Source: Gammaproteobacteria bacterium (GTDB lineage: Bacteria > Pseudomonadota > Gammaproteobacteria > Pseudomonadales > UBA3067). From it: 10,235 nucleotides of DNA. Shown here one piece after another: positions 1 to 6,836 of the stretch. The stretch is taken from positions 1 to 10,235 of the forward strand of contig JAHRVS010000404.1 of the NCBI GenBank assembly GCA_019090565.1, written 5' to 3'. A program made the translations under genes and the position numbers. Numbering within the stretch: position 1 is the stretch's first letter; each line of letters opens with the position of its first letter. The notes beneath the pieces are model-generated. The model worked only from the letters and a program-made list of their open reading frames with translations. It ran no database searches and was not told the DNA's origin.

Positions 1-809
1 AGGACAGGCAGGCCGACCTGGCCGAATACCCGATCAAAGATATCGCAGCAGTACTTCAGGCGCGCTTACAGCAGGATGAAGGCTCTCCTCAGAGCTGGTT
101 GCTGTTGGGGCTGCTTTATTCCCAAGCCAATAAAATGGATGTGGCGATCACGGCATTTGAGAAAGCCACGCAAGAGGCACCTGATCATCCAAATATAAAA
201 ATTGCCTATGCGGAAGCACTGATAAAGCAAAACAACGGAAACATGGGGCGCGCAAGCATTCGCCTTCTTCAAGAGGCCCTTCAGCTTAGTCCCGATAACC
301 CTCGGGCTTTGACCGTAATGGGGATGGGGCTTTATAACTCGGGCCTCTATCAGCAAGCGATTGAAACGTGGCAGCGTTTGTTGGCGCTGAGGGGTGAGAG
401 TAGTGAAAGAGCACCTTTGTTGCGAAAGGCTATTCAAACGGCCAGACAGGCGATGGCCAAGTCGGCGACTGATGGGTCTAATATAGCGCGCCAGAGTAGG
501 CCGAATGGAGAAATCACTGCATCCAATAGTTTAAGTGATAATGAAGCACGATTACGGCAGCTTGTCATGCAAGAGAGGAGGCTAACGCCAGAAATTGAAG
601 CGCTGCTTAAAGCAATATTTGAGTCTGATGCCGATAACTCTAAAGCCTTGGCTTTCCAAGGAATGCTTTCCTTTAATTCTGGGCAGTACCAGCGCGCCAT
701 TGATAGCTGGGAGGCGCTTCTTAAGCAGCGTGAACCTGGGAGTGAGCGTAGGAAGCTGGTTGAATCGAGCATTGAGAAGGCGAGGGCGAAGCTTGCTGAG
801 GCTGAATAG
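1..809 (+). CDS. ccmI: CcmI-like TPR protein of cytochrome c maturation, 5' end missing
   Basis: The reading frame is open from base 3 to the TAG at 807-809, about 268 codons with no start in the window, so the N-terminus (in CcmI, a membrane-anchored part) lies upstream. The visible part is almost entirely tetratricopeptide-repeat helix pairs. Typical CcmI/CcmH-C-terminal wording is present: DNPRALTVMGMGLYNSGLYQ followed by AIETWQRLLAL, then a charged helix ending in TARQAMA. In the family, this periplasmic TPR domain holds apocytochrome c and hands it to the haem ligation machinery. The module at 267-458 is echoed by a second, diverged one at 606-797 (about 40% identical by my hand alignment), separated by a polar Ser/Asn-rich linker. 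Another TPR scaffold such as NrfG is possible; the ccm neighbours that would settle this lie outside the window. Confidence 0.72.
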   Translation, partial: DRQADLAEYPIKDIAAVLQARLQQDEGSPQSWLLLGLLYSQANKMDVAITAFEKATQEAPDHPNIKIAYAEALIKQNNGNMGRASIRLLQEALQLSPDNPRALTVMGMGLYNSGLYQQAIETWQRLLALRGESSERAPLLRKAIQTARQAMAKSATDGSNIARQSRPNGEITASNSLSDNEARLRQLVMQERRLTPEIEALLKAIFESDADNSKALAFQGMLSFNSGQYQRAIDSWEALLKQREPGSERRKLVESSIEKARAKLAEAE

Positions 810-850
810 GTTTACGAACGAAGGCCTCTCTGTATCTTTTGTCGGTTGTT

Positions 851-879
851 TTGCCTTATGACTGCCTGGGTCATATTAA
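851..879 (+). promoter_or_regulatory. Candidate sigma-70 promoter for yciH
   Basis: TTGCCT (851-856) and TATTAA (874-879) are separated by 17 bases; each hexamer matches 4 of 6 consensus positions. It lies in the 134-base gap after the ccmI-like gene and would give a leader of roughly 58 bases before the yciH start. Plausible, but by inspection only. Confidence 0.35.
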
Positions 880-943
880 AATAGACCGCTCGGCGATGGG
901 GTTCACTGGGTCCTCTATGAATTTAATTCCCTTGAGGTGAAAA

Positions 944-1303
944 ATGAGCAAGAATCAGCGCCGTGTTTACTCCACAGACCAGGGAAAAATCTGTCCTGAC
1001 TGTAACCAAGCCCAGTCCCTTTGTCAGTGCGCTGCGCTGAAAAAAAAAGAGTTACCTCAAACGGATGGTGTTGTTCGGGTGTCTCGCCAGACTAAAGGGA
1101 GAAAGGGAAAGGGGGTGACTCTTGTTACAGGAATCCCGCTTCCTGAGCTCGAACTAAAAGCCTTGGCAAAGCGCCTTCGCAACCAATGTGGTACAGGTGG
1201 AACAGTGAAAGATGGAACTGTTGAATTACAAGGTGACCAGTGTGACTTTTTGCTGAGAGAGCTTCCTAAGCAGGGCTGGGTTGTAAAGCGCTCGGGCGGT
1301 TAA
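944..1303 (+). CDS. yciH: YciH, SUI1/eIF1-like translation factor
   Basis: A 119-residue protein, close to the usual YciH length. The N-terminus carries a cysteine cluster C17-P-D-C20 ... C27-Q-C29, as in a small zinc-ribbon-like tail. The SUI1 fold follows from about residue 45, with the signature basic run TKGRKGKGVTLVTGIP and the later DGTVELQGDQ and LPKQGWVVKRSGG strands. The family is the bacterial relative of eukaryotic initiation factor eIF1; it binds the 30S subunit and is proposed to affect start-codon fidelity, and it is dispensable in Escherichia coli. The ATG at 944 is preceded by GAGGTGA with good spacing, which fixes the start. It stands alone, 134 bases after the ccmI-like gene. 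The identification is secure; the cellular role in this organism is inferred from the family. Confidence 0.9.
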   Translation: MSKNQRRVYSTDQGKICPDCNQAQSLCQCAALKKKELPQTDGVVRVSRQTKGRKGKGVTLVTGIPLPELELKALAKRLRNQCGTGGTVKDGTVELQGDQCDFLLRELPKQGWVVKRSGG

Positions 1304-1602
1304 TTATTAACAAGCCGTGCGATTATCGAACGACCCTCCTGGTTGCTCTAAAGCTTTCGCAGAATAAGGTTAAAAATGTGAATTTTAGTGTAAATGACCA
1401 TTTTTAAATGCCATTTCCTGCTCATTTGAGCCTGAGCGGGTGGGTTGAATAGTCCCCCAGCTTTTGGTGTTCCGCTTTTCGTTTAATATCACCCTGCATT
1501 TGCTTCGATGCAGCGAGTCCCCCCCCTCGCCAAAAAAATCCGTTTCCAATGGATTGCTCATATTGTTTGTATAGTTCGATGCGATGGTTTTTATTTTGAG
1601 CC

Positions 1603-1626
1603 GCGGCTATGTGCTGGCCGCTTTTT
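1603..1626 (+). terminator. Rho-independent terminator, orphan
   Basis: The arms GCGGCTA (1603-1609) and TGGCCGC (1615-1621) form a 7-bp stem with one T-G wobble and a five-base loop. TTTTT (1622-1626) follows immediately. This is a textbook + strand intrinsic terminator. It lies 300 bases after the end of yciH, so it either ends a long 3' untranslated region or a separate small transcript arising between 1304 and 1600. Confidence 0.65.
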
Positions 1627-1767
1627 CACTTGTAATATTATCACGGGCCATGTTGTCAAGATAAGCTGAGGCGAAGCCGAGCAGAATATACAATTAAACT
1701 CAGCTAGAAACCTTTCATCTCTATATCTTTCAGGACTATTATTTGCTACGTAACAGCGTGTAACAAG

Positions 1768-2107
1768 TTGTTCACATTATCTGTGGATAACTTTGTGCAT
1801 AGGTTCTGGGTATATGGTCGAACCAGCGGTATTAGGCTCCTCTGGCAAATTGATCATTAATTAACCTATAGATTAATCTTCTTTGATATCAGTGACTTGT
1901 AGATGTCAATGATATTTGGCGCTAATTAATGGAGTTTTTTGCTTGCACTAGTGATGAAAGTTATTCATGTGCATAAGCCTTAAATTTTACTCGGTAAATA
2001 AGCTTGTTTTATGTCTGTCAATACGGTTAGCCGACAAGCAAGAAGATTAAACGTGTCATTTTTTTTGATCATATGGGCTTTTACTTTAACCTTGCCCCTT
2101 ATTCACA
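1768..2107. other. Cluster of DnaA-box-like 9-mers
   Basis: Three exact matches to the DnaA box consensus TTATNCACA are visible: TGTGGATAA at 1782-1790 and TGTGCATAA at 1968-1976 (both in reverse orientation) and TTATTCACA at 2099-2107 (forward). Two further sites have one mismatch: TTGTTCACA at 1768-1776 and TGTGCATAG at 1794-1802. The last lies exactly 12 bases after the 1782 box in the same orientation, the phasing typical of tandem DnaA sites. The surrounding sequence is AT-rich. This could be a replication origin, a DnaA-titration site or a DnaA-regulated promoter. Only two GATC sites (1853-1856, 2067-2070) are present, and no dnaA, gidA or mioC flank it. Confidence 0.5.
1886..1915. repeat. 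11-bp inverted repeat with 8-base spacer
   Basis: ATATCAGTGAC (1886-1896) and GTCAATGATAT (1905-1915) are complementary at 10 of 11 positions (mismatch 1892/1909), separated by TTGTAGAT. There is no T-run after it, so it looks more like a regulator operator or a DNA structural element than a terminator. It sits between DnaA-box-like sites and about 300 bases upstream of the slyD-like gene. Confidence 0.6.
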
Positions 2108-2217
2108 AATAGGACTGAGTCAGATTGTTTACTAATGTTTATGCTGACCATTAATCGGTTGCGCAAGGAAATAATTCTGAGGATAATCCGCATCCAATAA
2201 CTATCTTGGAGAAAATG

Positions 2218-2706
2218 ATGCAAATTGCAGACGGTAAAGTAGTTACGTTTCATTACGACCTCAAGGAGGCCGGTGGTGAATTTGTAGAAAGTTCCCGAGG
2301 GGGTGACCCTGTCGCTTACTTGCATGGAAAGGGCGGAGTGGTAAAGGGCTTAGAGAAGGGTTTGTTGGGCAAAGGGGCTGGGGATTCTTTTACCATAGCA
2401 GTCACACCTGAAGATGGTTACGGATTACGTAAGGAGGAGTCATTGCAGCGTATACCGATTAAGCACCTGGGTCTTAAGAAAAAGGAGAAGCCTGTTCGTG
2501 GTTTGATCTGTTCTGTACAGACTGATAAGGGGCCTCGCCAGGTGACTATTGTTAAAGCTGGGCGATACAGCGTGGATGTGGATACAAACCATCCCTTGGC
2601 AGGAAAGAACCTTGAGTTTGTAGTGGAGGTTATAGAGGTACGAGAAGCGACCGGAGAGGAGCTTTCTCACGGGCATGCTCATGGAGTAGGTGGTCACCAC
2701 CATTGA
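2218..2706 (+). CDS. slyD: SlyD-type FKBP peptidyl-prolyl cis-trans isomerase
   Basis: 162 residues from the ATG at 2218. That start is chosen because GGAG at 2208-2211 lies six bases upstream; the adjacent ATG at 2215 would leave only three. The split FKBP domain is clear: PVAYLHGKGGVVKGLEKGL (31-49), VTPEDGYG (62-69), the inserted chaperone (IF) flap at about 70-120, and the return DTNHPLAGKNLEF (122-134) with EVIEVREATGEELSHGHAHG. The family is cytoplasmic; it catalyses proline isomerisation, acts as a holdase and binds nickel for hydrogenase maturation in E. coli. Here the metal tail is short (HGHAHGVGGHHH) and lacks the Cys/His-rich extension of E. coli SlyD, so metal binding may be weaker. 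It appears monocistronic, with long gaps on both sides. The symbol refers to the family; a paralogue name is possible. Confidence 0.88.
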   Translation: MQIADGKVVTFHYDLKEAGGEFVESSRGGDPVAYLHGKGGVVKGLEKGLLGKGAGDSFTIAVTPEDGYGLRKEESLQRIPIKHLGLKKKEKPVRGLICSVQTDKGPRQVTIVKAGRYSVDVDTNHPLAGKNLEFVVEVIEVREATGEELSHGHAHGVGGHHH

Positions 2707-3537
2707 GCATTCGCTGCTCGATTAAGCGCGCCATAGGCTGCGCTCTAATACCATTGTTTTCATGTCGTCATACCAGACGTCCGTTGGGATAATTTATGAA
2801 CAGTGGCCAGGAGACAAGGGGTACCCTCGTGGATTCGTCAACTGAATTTGACATCATTCCAATGGATACTGGAATGCCAATTACGGTTATGAATGGGTTT
2901 GAAGTAATGCAAAAAGGTTCGTCAAAAGCAGGCTATTTCACAGATACCTATCATCGCGGTGACGGCATATGTCATGCCTCAATATGAAGAAAAGTGCATC
3001 GCGGCTGGTGCCTCTACCTTTTTGAGTTATGCACTTGCTGTTTGAGTCGAAGTGTTTCAGGTGGCGGCAGAAAGATTTAAGTTATCTTCTAATGATAAGC
3101 TCCTGATCGAAGTTAAAGCCTTCAAGATTGAGTTGCTGCACCGGGTGCAGTCCATTCACTTTGTGGTTCGGTCTGCTGGTTTTTCATTTTCTCTGCAAGG
3201 AAGTATTATGTTTTGGGGACCGCTTCGCCACTAATTCCTGTTGTGAATGATATCGGGAAGTCGCATACAAGCTTAATCATCAGGCCGCGGCGGTAATTTG
3301 AATCCGGCGCAGAGGTTTAAGCCCAATAATATGAGGTTATTTTGTGCTGCATATGGCGTCTTATAGCGTAAACAATTGTTGCCATAGCGCCTATTAGCGG
3401 GTACATTTCATCGTCTCGCCAAATGGTACCTGCTTCGATCAAGCTAGGTGCTATTGATACGTTATTGCATATAGGTATTATTTCCAGCAATTACGGGCAC
3501 AGGGCCAAAAGCTCTGGCATATTTTAAGGAGTAGTAT
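2707..3537. other. 831-base region without a supportable gene, oad leader at right
   Basis: Right after the slyD-like stop there are two short stems, GAGC/GCTC (2705-2719) and AGCGC/GCGCT (2725-2744), without a close T-run; they may act as weak termination structures. Open frames at 2796-2987 (63 codons, ATG, no good Shine-Dalgarno) and 3052-3234 (60 codons, GTG start) resemble no family I know and look like chance or decayed sequence. A reverse-strand frame of about 56 codons ending at 3317 has no plausible start. An imperfect GC stem, GCGGCGG (3287-3293) with CCGGCGC (3304-3310), has one mismatch. The end of the region holds the oad promoter and leader. Confidence 0.5.
3454..3481 (+). promoter_or_regulatory. 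Sigma-70-type promoter for oadGAB
   Basis: TTGATA (3454-3459) and TATTAT (3476-3481), each 5 of 6 against consensus, are separated by 16 bases. Initiation would be near 3488, giving a leader of about 50 bases that contains a small GCCA/TGGC stem and ends in AAGGAG (3526-3531), six bases before the oadG ATG. It is the strongest promoter match I found in the window. Confidence 0.55.
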
Positions 3538-3780
3538 ATGGATGGGATTGCATCTCAGGCAGTGGATTTACTGATTGTCGGAATGGGAACGGTTTTTTCT
3601 TTTCTAGCGTTGCTTATTTTGGCAACGACACTTATGTCACGCTTTGTTAGCCTAATATCTCCCCCTGAGACTAGTCCGGCTACAACAAACGCCCCCCCCG
3701 CTAAAAATAATATGGAAGATACTCAGCTTGTCGCTGTGATATCGGCTGCATTGCACAAGCATCGCTCGCGCAAGCCTTAA
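3538..3780 (+). CDS. oadG: Oxaloacetate decarboxylase Na+ pump, gamma subunit
   Basis: An 80-residue protein with the usual OadG plan. One membrane helix spans about residues 10-32 (LLIVGMGTVFSFLALLIL), followed by a Pro/Ser/Thr-rich linker (PPETSPATTNAPP) and a short polar tail with His73, His75 and several Arg/Lys. In the characterised Klebsiella complex, the gamma subunit anchors OadA to OadB and its C-terminal residues help bind Zn2+; that role is inferred here. AAGGAG six bases upstream supports the ATG. The gene opens the operon, 29 bases before oadA. The linker is encoded partly by a run of eight C (3692-3699), a possible slippage site. Confidence 0.88.
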   Translation: MDGIASQAVDLLIVGMGTVFSFLALLILATTLMSRFVSLISPPETSPATTNAPPAKNNMEDTQLVAVISAALHKHRSRKP

Positions 3781-3809
3781 TGTCTATTTAAAATCAAAGG
3801 ATAGAACAC

Positions 3810-5603
3810 ATGACCTCTGTAAAAAAACCGCTCGGAATTACCGATGTGGTGTTACGTGATGCGCACCAGTCTCTTTTTGCGACCCGTTTACGTTTGGATG
3901 ACATGCTACCAATTTGTGAAAAACTTGATCAGATGGGCTATTGGTCTATTGAGTCTTGGGGTGGGGCAACCTTTGATTCTTGCATTCGTTATTTAGGTGA
4001 AGATCCCTGGGAGCGCCTTCGAAAACTGAAAGAGGTGATGCCTAACACGCCCCAGCAAATGCTTTTTAGAGGGCAGAATATACTTGGATACCGGCATTAT
4101 GCAGACGATGTCGTCGATAAATTTGTAGAAAGGGCATCGATAAACGGTATTGACGTGTTTCGTGTCTTTGATGCAATGAATGACCCTCGAAACCTTGATA
4201 GAGCCATTAAAGCCGTGATTAAGCAGGGCAAACACGCCCAAGGTACGCTTTCTTATACGGTTAGCCCGGTTCACGATATCAACGGCTGGGTTGCGTTAGG
4301 CAAACAAATTGAGTCGATGGGGGCTCACTCTGTTTGTATCAAAGATATGGCCGGTTTGTTAAAGCCTTATGTGGCTTATGAGCTTGTTTCCAAATTGAAG
4401 AAAGAGCTGTCCATCCCTGTGCACCTACATTGCCACGCTACCACAGGGCTTTCTACTGCTACATTATTGAAGGCGATTGAAGCGGGCATTGATAATGTTG
4501 ATACCGCAATTTCTTCTATGAGCATGACTTATGGGCACACGGCGACGGAGACAATCGTCTCTATGCTCGAAGACACAGAGAGGGACACGGGCCTCGATAT
4601 TCATAAGCTTGAAGATGTTTCCTCTTATTTCAGAGAGGTACGCAAAAAATACGCGCAATTTGAGGGAGCACTTAAAGGTGTCGATGCGCGAATACTCGTT
4701 GCGCAAGTTCCTGGTGGAATGCTTACCAATATGGAAAGCCAGCTGAAAGAGCAGGGGGCCGCTGATCGATTTGATGACGTGCTTAAAGAAATTCCGGCTG
4801 TTCGCAAAGACCTTGGCTACATTCCACTTGTTACGCCTACCTCTCAGATTGTCGGAACACAAGCTGTGCTAAATGTTCTTTCTGGTGAGCGTTATAAAAA
4901 CATTTCAAAAGAAACCGCCGGGGTGCTCAAAGGTGAATATGGCAAGGCGCCGAGTGCATTCGCTGCGGACCTACAGAAAAAAGTATTGGCTGGTGAAAAG
5001 GCGATAACCTGTCGGCCTGCGGATTTGCTTGAACCCGAAGTGGAGAAGCTCAGTGTTGAACTTGGAAACCTGGCTAAGGAGGAAGGCTTCCAGCTTTCTG
5101 AAAGCGCGATAGATGATGTTTTGACTTACGCGCTGTTCCCGCAAGTAGGCTTGAAATTCCTTAAGAACAGAAATAACCCCAGTGCTTTTGAGGCACCTCC
5201 GTGTATTGAAGACAATCAAGCGTCGGTGAGTAAGCCGACGAAAAATGTATCGCCTACTTCTGACTCAGGTGTTTATACCGTTACCGTTAACGGGCAGTCC
5301 TACGTGGTTGAGGTGAATGAAGGCGGTGACTTGAGCGCAATTCATGCGGCGGGTTCGGTTGGGGCTCCTATTGTGAGCTCTCCTGCGCCTAGTGGTGAGG
5401 TGGTCTCGGCACCGTTGGCAGGGAATATTTTCAAAGTGCTTGTAGTCGCTGGTCAGGTGGTTCAGGAGGGTGATGTACTTATTATTCTTGAAGCAATGAA
5501 AATGGAAACTGAAATACGCGCGCATACGGCGGGTACGATTACCAGCGTTGATGTGAGTGAGGGCGACTCGGTTATGGTTGGTGACTCGCTCTTGCGTCTT
5601 TAG
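3810..5603 (+). CDS. oadA: Oxaloacetate decarboxylase Na+ pump, alpha subunit (biotin carboxyltransferase)
   Basis: A 597-residue protein, the expected length. The N-terminal carboxyltransferase barrel starts with VVLRDAHQSLFATRLR; the metal ligands known from Klebsiella OadA fall at the same positions (Asp17, His207 and His209 in HLHCHATTG), as does the active-site Lys178 in VCIKDMAGL. After the conserved PGGMLTNMESQLKEQ segment (301-315) and an association region, a Ser/Pro/Ala-rich linker (about 465-530) leads to the biotinyl domain with EAMKMETEI, biotin on Lys564. It moves the C4 carboxyl of oxaloacetate to biotin, releasing pyruvate, at the cytoplasmic face of the membrane. The ATG at 3810 has AAAGGA eight bases upstream. 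It sits between oadG and oadB, so the operon is complete. No key residue is missing. Confidence 0.96.
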   Translation: MTSVKKPLGITDVVLRDAHQSLFATRLRLDDMLPICEKLDQMGYWSIESWGGATFDSCIRYLGEDPWERLRKLKEVMPNTPQQMLFRGQNILGYRHYADDVVDKFVERASINGIDVFRVFDAMNDPRNLDRAIKAVIKQGKHAQGTLSYTVSPVHDINGWVALGKQIESMGAHSVCIKDMAGLLKPYVAYELVSKLKKELSIPVHLHCHATTGLSTATLLKAIEAGIDNVDTAISSMSMTYGHTATETIVSMLEDTERDTGLDIHKLEDVSSYFREVRKKYAQFEGALKGVDARILVAQVPGGMLTNMESQLKEQGAADRFDDVLKEIPAVRKDLGYIPLVTPTSQIVGTQAVLNVLSGERYKNISKETAGVLKGEYGKAPSAFAADLQKKVLAGEKAITCRPADLLEPEVEKLSVELGNLAKEEGFQLSESAIDDVLTYALFPQVGLKFLKNRNNPSAFEAPPCIEDNQASVSKPTKNVSPTSDSGVYTVTVNGQSYVVEVNEGGDLSAIHAAGSVGAPIVSSPAPSGEVVSAPLAGNIFKVLVVAGQVVQEGDVLIILEAMKMETEIRAHTAGTITSVDVSEGDSVMVGDSLLRL

Positions 5604-5651
5604 GCATTTAGTAAAACGAATATGATCTTGTGACTGGGAGTTAGATATTAC

Positions 5652-6836
5652 GTGGACAGTTTGATTTCGCTCTGGCAGGGCACCGGTATTTATTACTTGA
5701 TTACCGCAATGGAGCAGCATGGCATTAGTGGGCTAGGGCAGCTCTTTATGATTTTCATTGGCTTGCTGTTGCTTTTTTTGGCAATACGCAAGGGCTTTGA
5801 ACCTCTGTTGCTTGTTCCTATTGGCTTTGGCTGCATTATGGTGAACTTGCCTGGGGCGGGGTTTATAAACCCGCCTACGGAAACCGAAGCCGGCGGCCTT
5901 CTCTACTACCTCTTTCATGTGGGCATCGCCTCGGGGGGGTTATTCCCGCTGCTGATCTTTATGGGGGTAGGAGCCATGACAGATTTTGGGCCGCTACTCG
6001 CTAACCCAAAGACCTTGCTTCTTGGCGCCGCCGCTCAATTTGGGATTTTTGCTACTTTGTTGGGTGCAGTCGCGCTGAACTCTTTTGATATTGGTTTTAA
6101 CTTTAGTTTAAAAGACGCTGCCGCCATAGCCATTATTGGGGGCGCCGATGGGCCTACCGCAATTTTTGTTGCTGGGAAGCTGGCTCCGGAACTGTTGGGT
6201 GCAATCGCCGTGGCTGCCTATTCCTACATGGCGTTAGTTCCGCTGATTCAGCCGCCTATTATGCGAGCGCTTACTACGGAAAAAGAACGTGCAATTGTTA
6301 TGACTCAGCTTCGGCCGGTCTCTCGCACAGAAAAGATAATTTTTCCCTTGATGCTGCTTCTTCTTGTGGCGTTACTTTTGCCTGAAGCTGCACCACTTTT
6401 GGGGATGTTTTGCTTTGGTAATCTGATGCGAGAGTGTGGCGTGGTTGACCGCCTAAGCGACACGGCTCAAAATTCACTTATCAACATTGTTACCATTTTT
6501 CTTGGTTTGGCAGTGGGTTCGAAGCTCAACGCGGATAAGTTTTTAGATATGAGTACGCTGGGTATTTTGGTTTTAGGCATTATTGCCTTTGGAATTGGAA
6601 CGGCGGCAGGTTTAATAATGGGTAAAATTATGTGCCGAATGACCGGTGGCAAAATAAACCCTTTAATCGGGGCTGCGGGCGTGTCTGCAGTACCAATGGC
6701 AGCGCGTGTAGCGAATAAAGTGGGTTTAGAAGCAAACCCTCAGAATTTCCTCCTTATGCATGCGATGGGGCCAAACGTCGCAGGAGTCATTGGCTCTGCG
6801 GTTGCGGCAGGGGTGATGCTTAAAATGGCGGGTTGA
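5652..6836 (+). CDS. oadB: Oxaloacetate decarboxylase Na+ pump, beta subunit (carboxybiotin decarboxylase)
   Basis: A 394-residue integral membrane protein that decarboxylates carboxybiotin and drives Na+ out of the cell. Recognised stretches include FMGVGAMTDFGPLLANP, IIGGADGPTAIF, AVAAYSYMALVPLIQPPIMR and MHAMGPNVAGVIGSA. The functional residues reported for Klebsiella OadB (Asp203, Tyr229, Asn373, Gly377, Ser382, Arg389) are all present at a constant offset of 37: Asp166, Tyr192, Asn336, Gly340, Ser345, Arg352. The protein thus lacks about 37 residues of the loop before residue 90 compared with the Klebsiella type (433 residues, from memory), with the core intact. The start is GTG at 5652: an in-frame stop lies at 5631 and GGGAG (5636-5640) lies 11 bases upstream, slightly far. 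It is 48 bases after oadA and ends the operon. A G7 run lies at 5933-5939. Confidence 0.95.
   Translation: MDSLISLWQGTGIYYLITAMEQHGISGLGQLFMIFIGLLLLFLAIRKGFEPLLLVPIGFGCIMVNLPGAGFINPPTETEAGGLLYYLFHVGIASGGLFPLLIFMGVGAMTDFGPLLANPKTLLLGAAAQFGIFATLLGAVALNSFDIGFNFSLKDAAAIAIIGGADGPTAIFVAGKLAPELLGAIAVAAYSYMALVPLIQPPIMRALTTEKERAIVMTQLRPVSRTEKIIFPLMLLLLVALLLPEAAPLLGMFCFGNLMRECGVVDRLSDTAQNSLINIVTIFLGLAVGSKLNADKFLDMSTLGILVLGIIAFGIGTAAGLIMGKIMCRMTGGKINPLIGAAGVSAVPMAARVANKVGLEANPQNFLLMHAMGPNVAGVIGSAVAAGVMLKMAG

Larger units (their letters stand above)
1304..2217. other. Long gene-free region with hairpins, terminator and DnaA-box-like sites
   Basis: No protein-coding frame on either strand has a convincing start and ribosome binding site. 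The first third is GC-rich and structured: a stem CTGCAT/ATGCAG at 1494-1513, then GCGAG/CTCGC at 1513-1530 enclosing a run of eight C, then seven A at 1532-1538, then the terminator at 1603-1626. From about 1640 it becomes AT-rich, with the PacI-type palindrome TTAATTAA at 1857-1864 and several ATTAAT words. The DnaA-box-like sites and the 1886-1915 inverted repeat are listed separately. A weak inverted pair GCTTGT (2002-2007) and ACAAGC (2034-2039) is also present. The promoter of the slyD-like gene must lie near the right end; I see no clear hexamer pair. Confidence 0.6.

Noticed and set aside
434..772. Long reverse-strand open frames opposite the ccmI-like, oadA and permease genes
   Set aside because: They are antisense shadows of well-supported genes and carry no family signature.
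1494..1538. Possible tRNA or tmRNA 3' end (C-rich stem followed by CTCGCCA)
   Set aside because: The loop is eight bases without a TTCGANNC motif, there is no acceptor-stem partner upstream and the CCA is followed by A residues; not a tRNA.
1513..1538. GCGAG/CTCGC hairpin as a terminator
   Set aside because: It is followed by an A-run on the + strand, and on the - strand the T-run precedes the stem, so neither orientation fits an intrinsic terminator.
2796..2987. 63-codon open frame with an ATG
   Set aside because: No good Shine-Dalgarno site, no recognisable family or motif, and it stands alone in a spacer; kept only as part of the region description.
3052..3234. 60-codon open frame starting with GTG
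   Set aside because: No ribosome binding site, no recognisable family, in a different frame from the preceding open frame, so it does not extend it.
3317..3487. Reverse-strand open frame of about 56 codons with a plausible-looking hydrophobic segment
   Set aside because: No ATG near its start and no ribosome binding site; length is within chance expectation.
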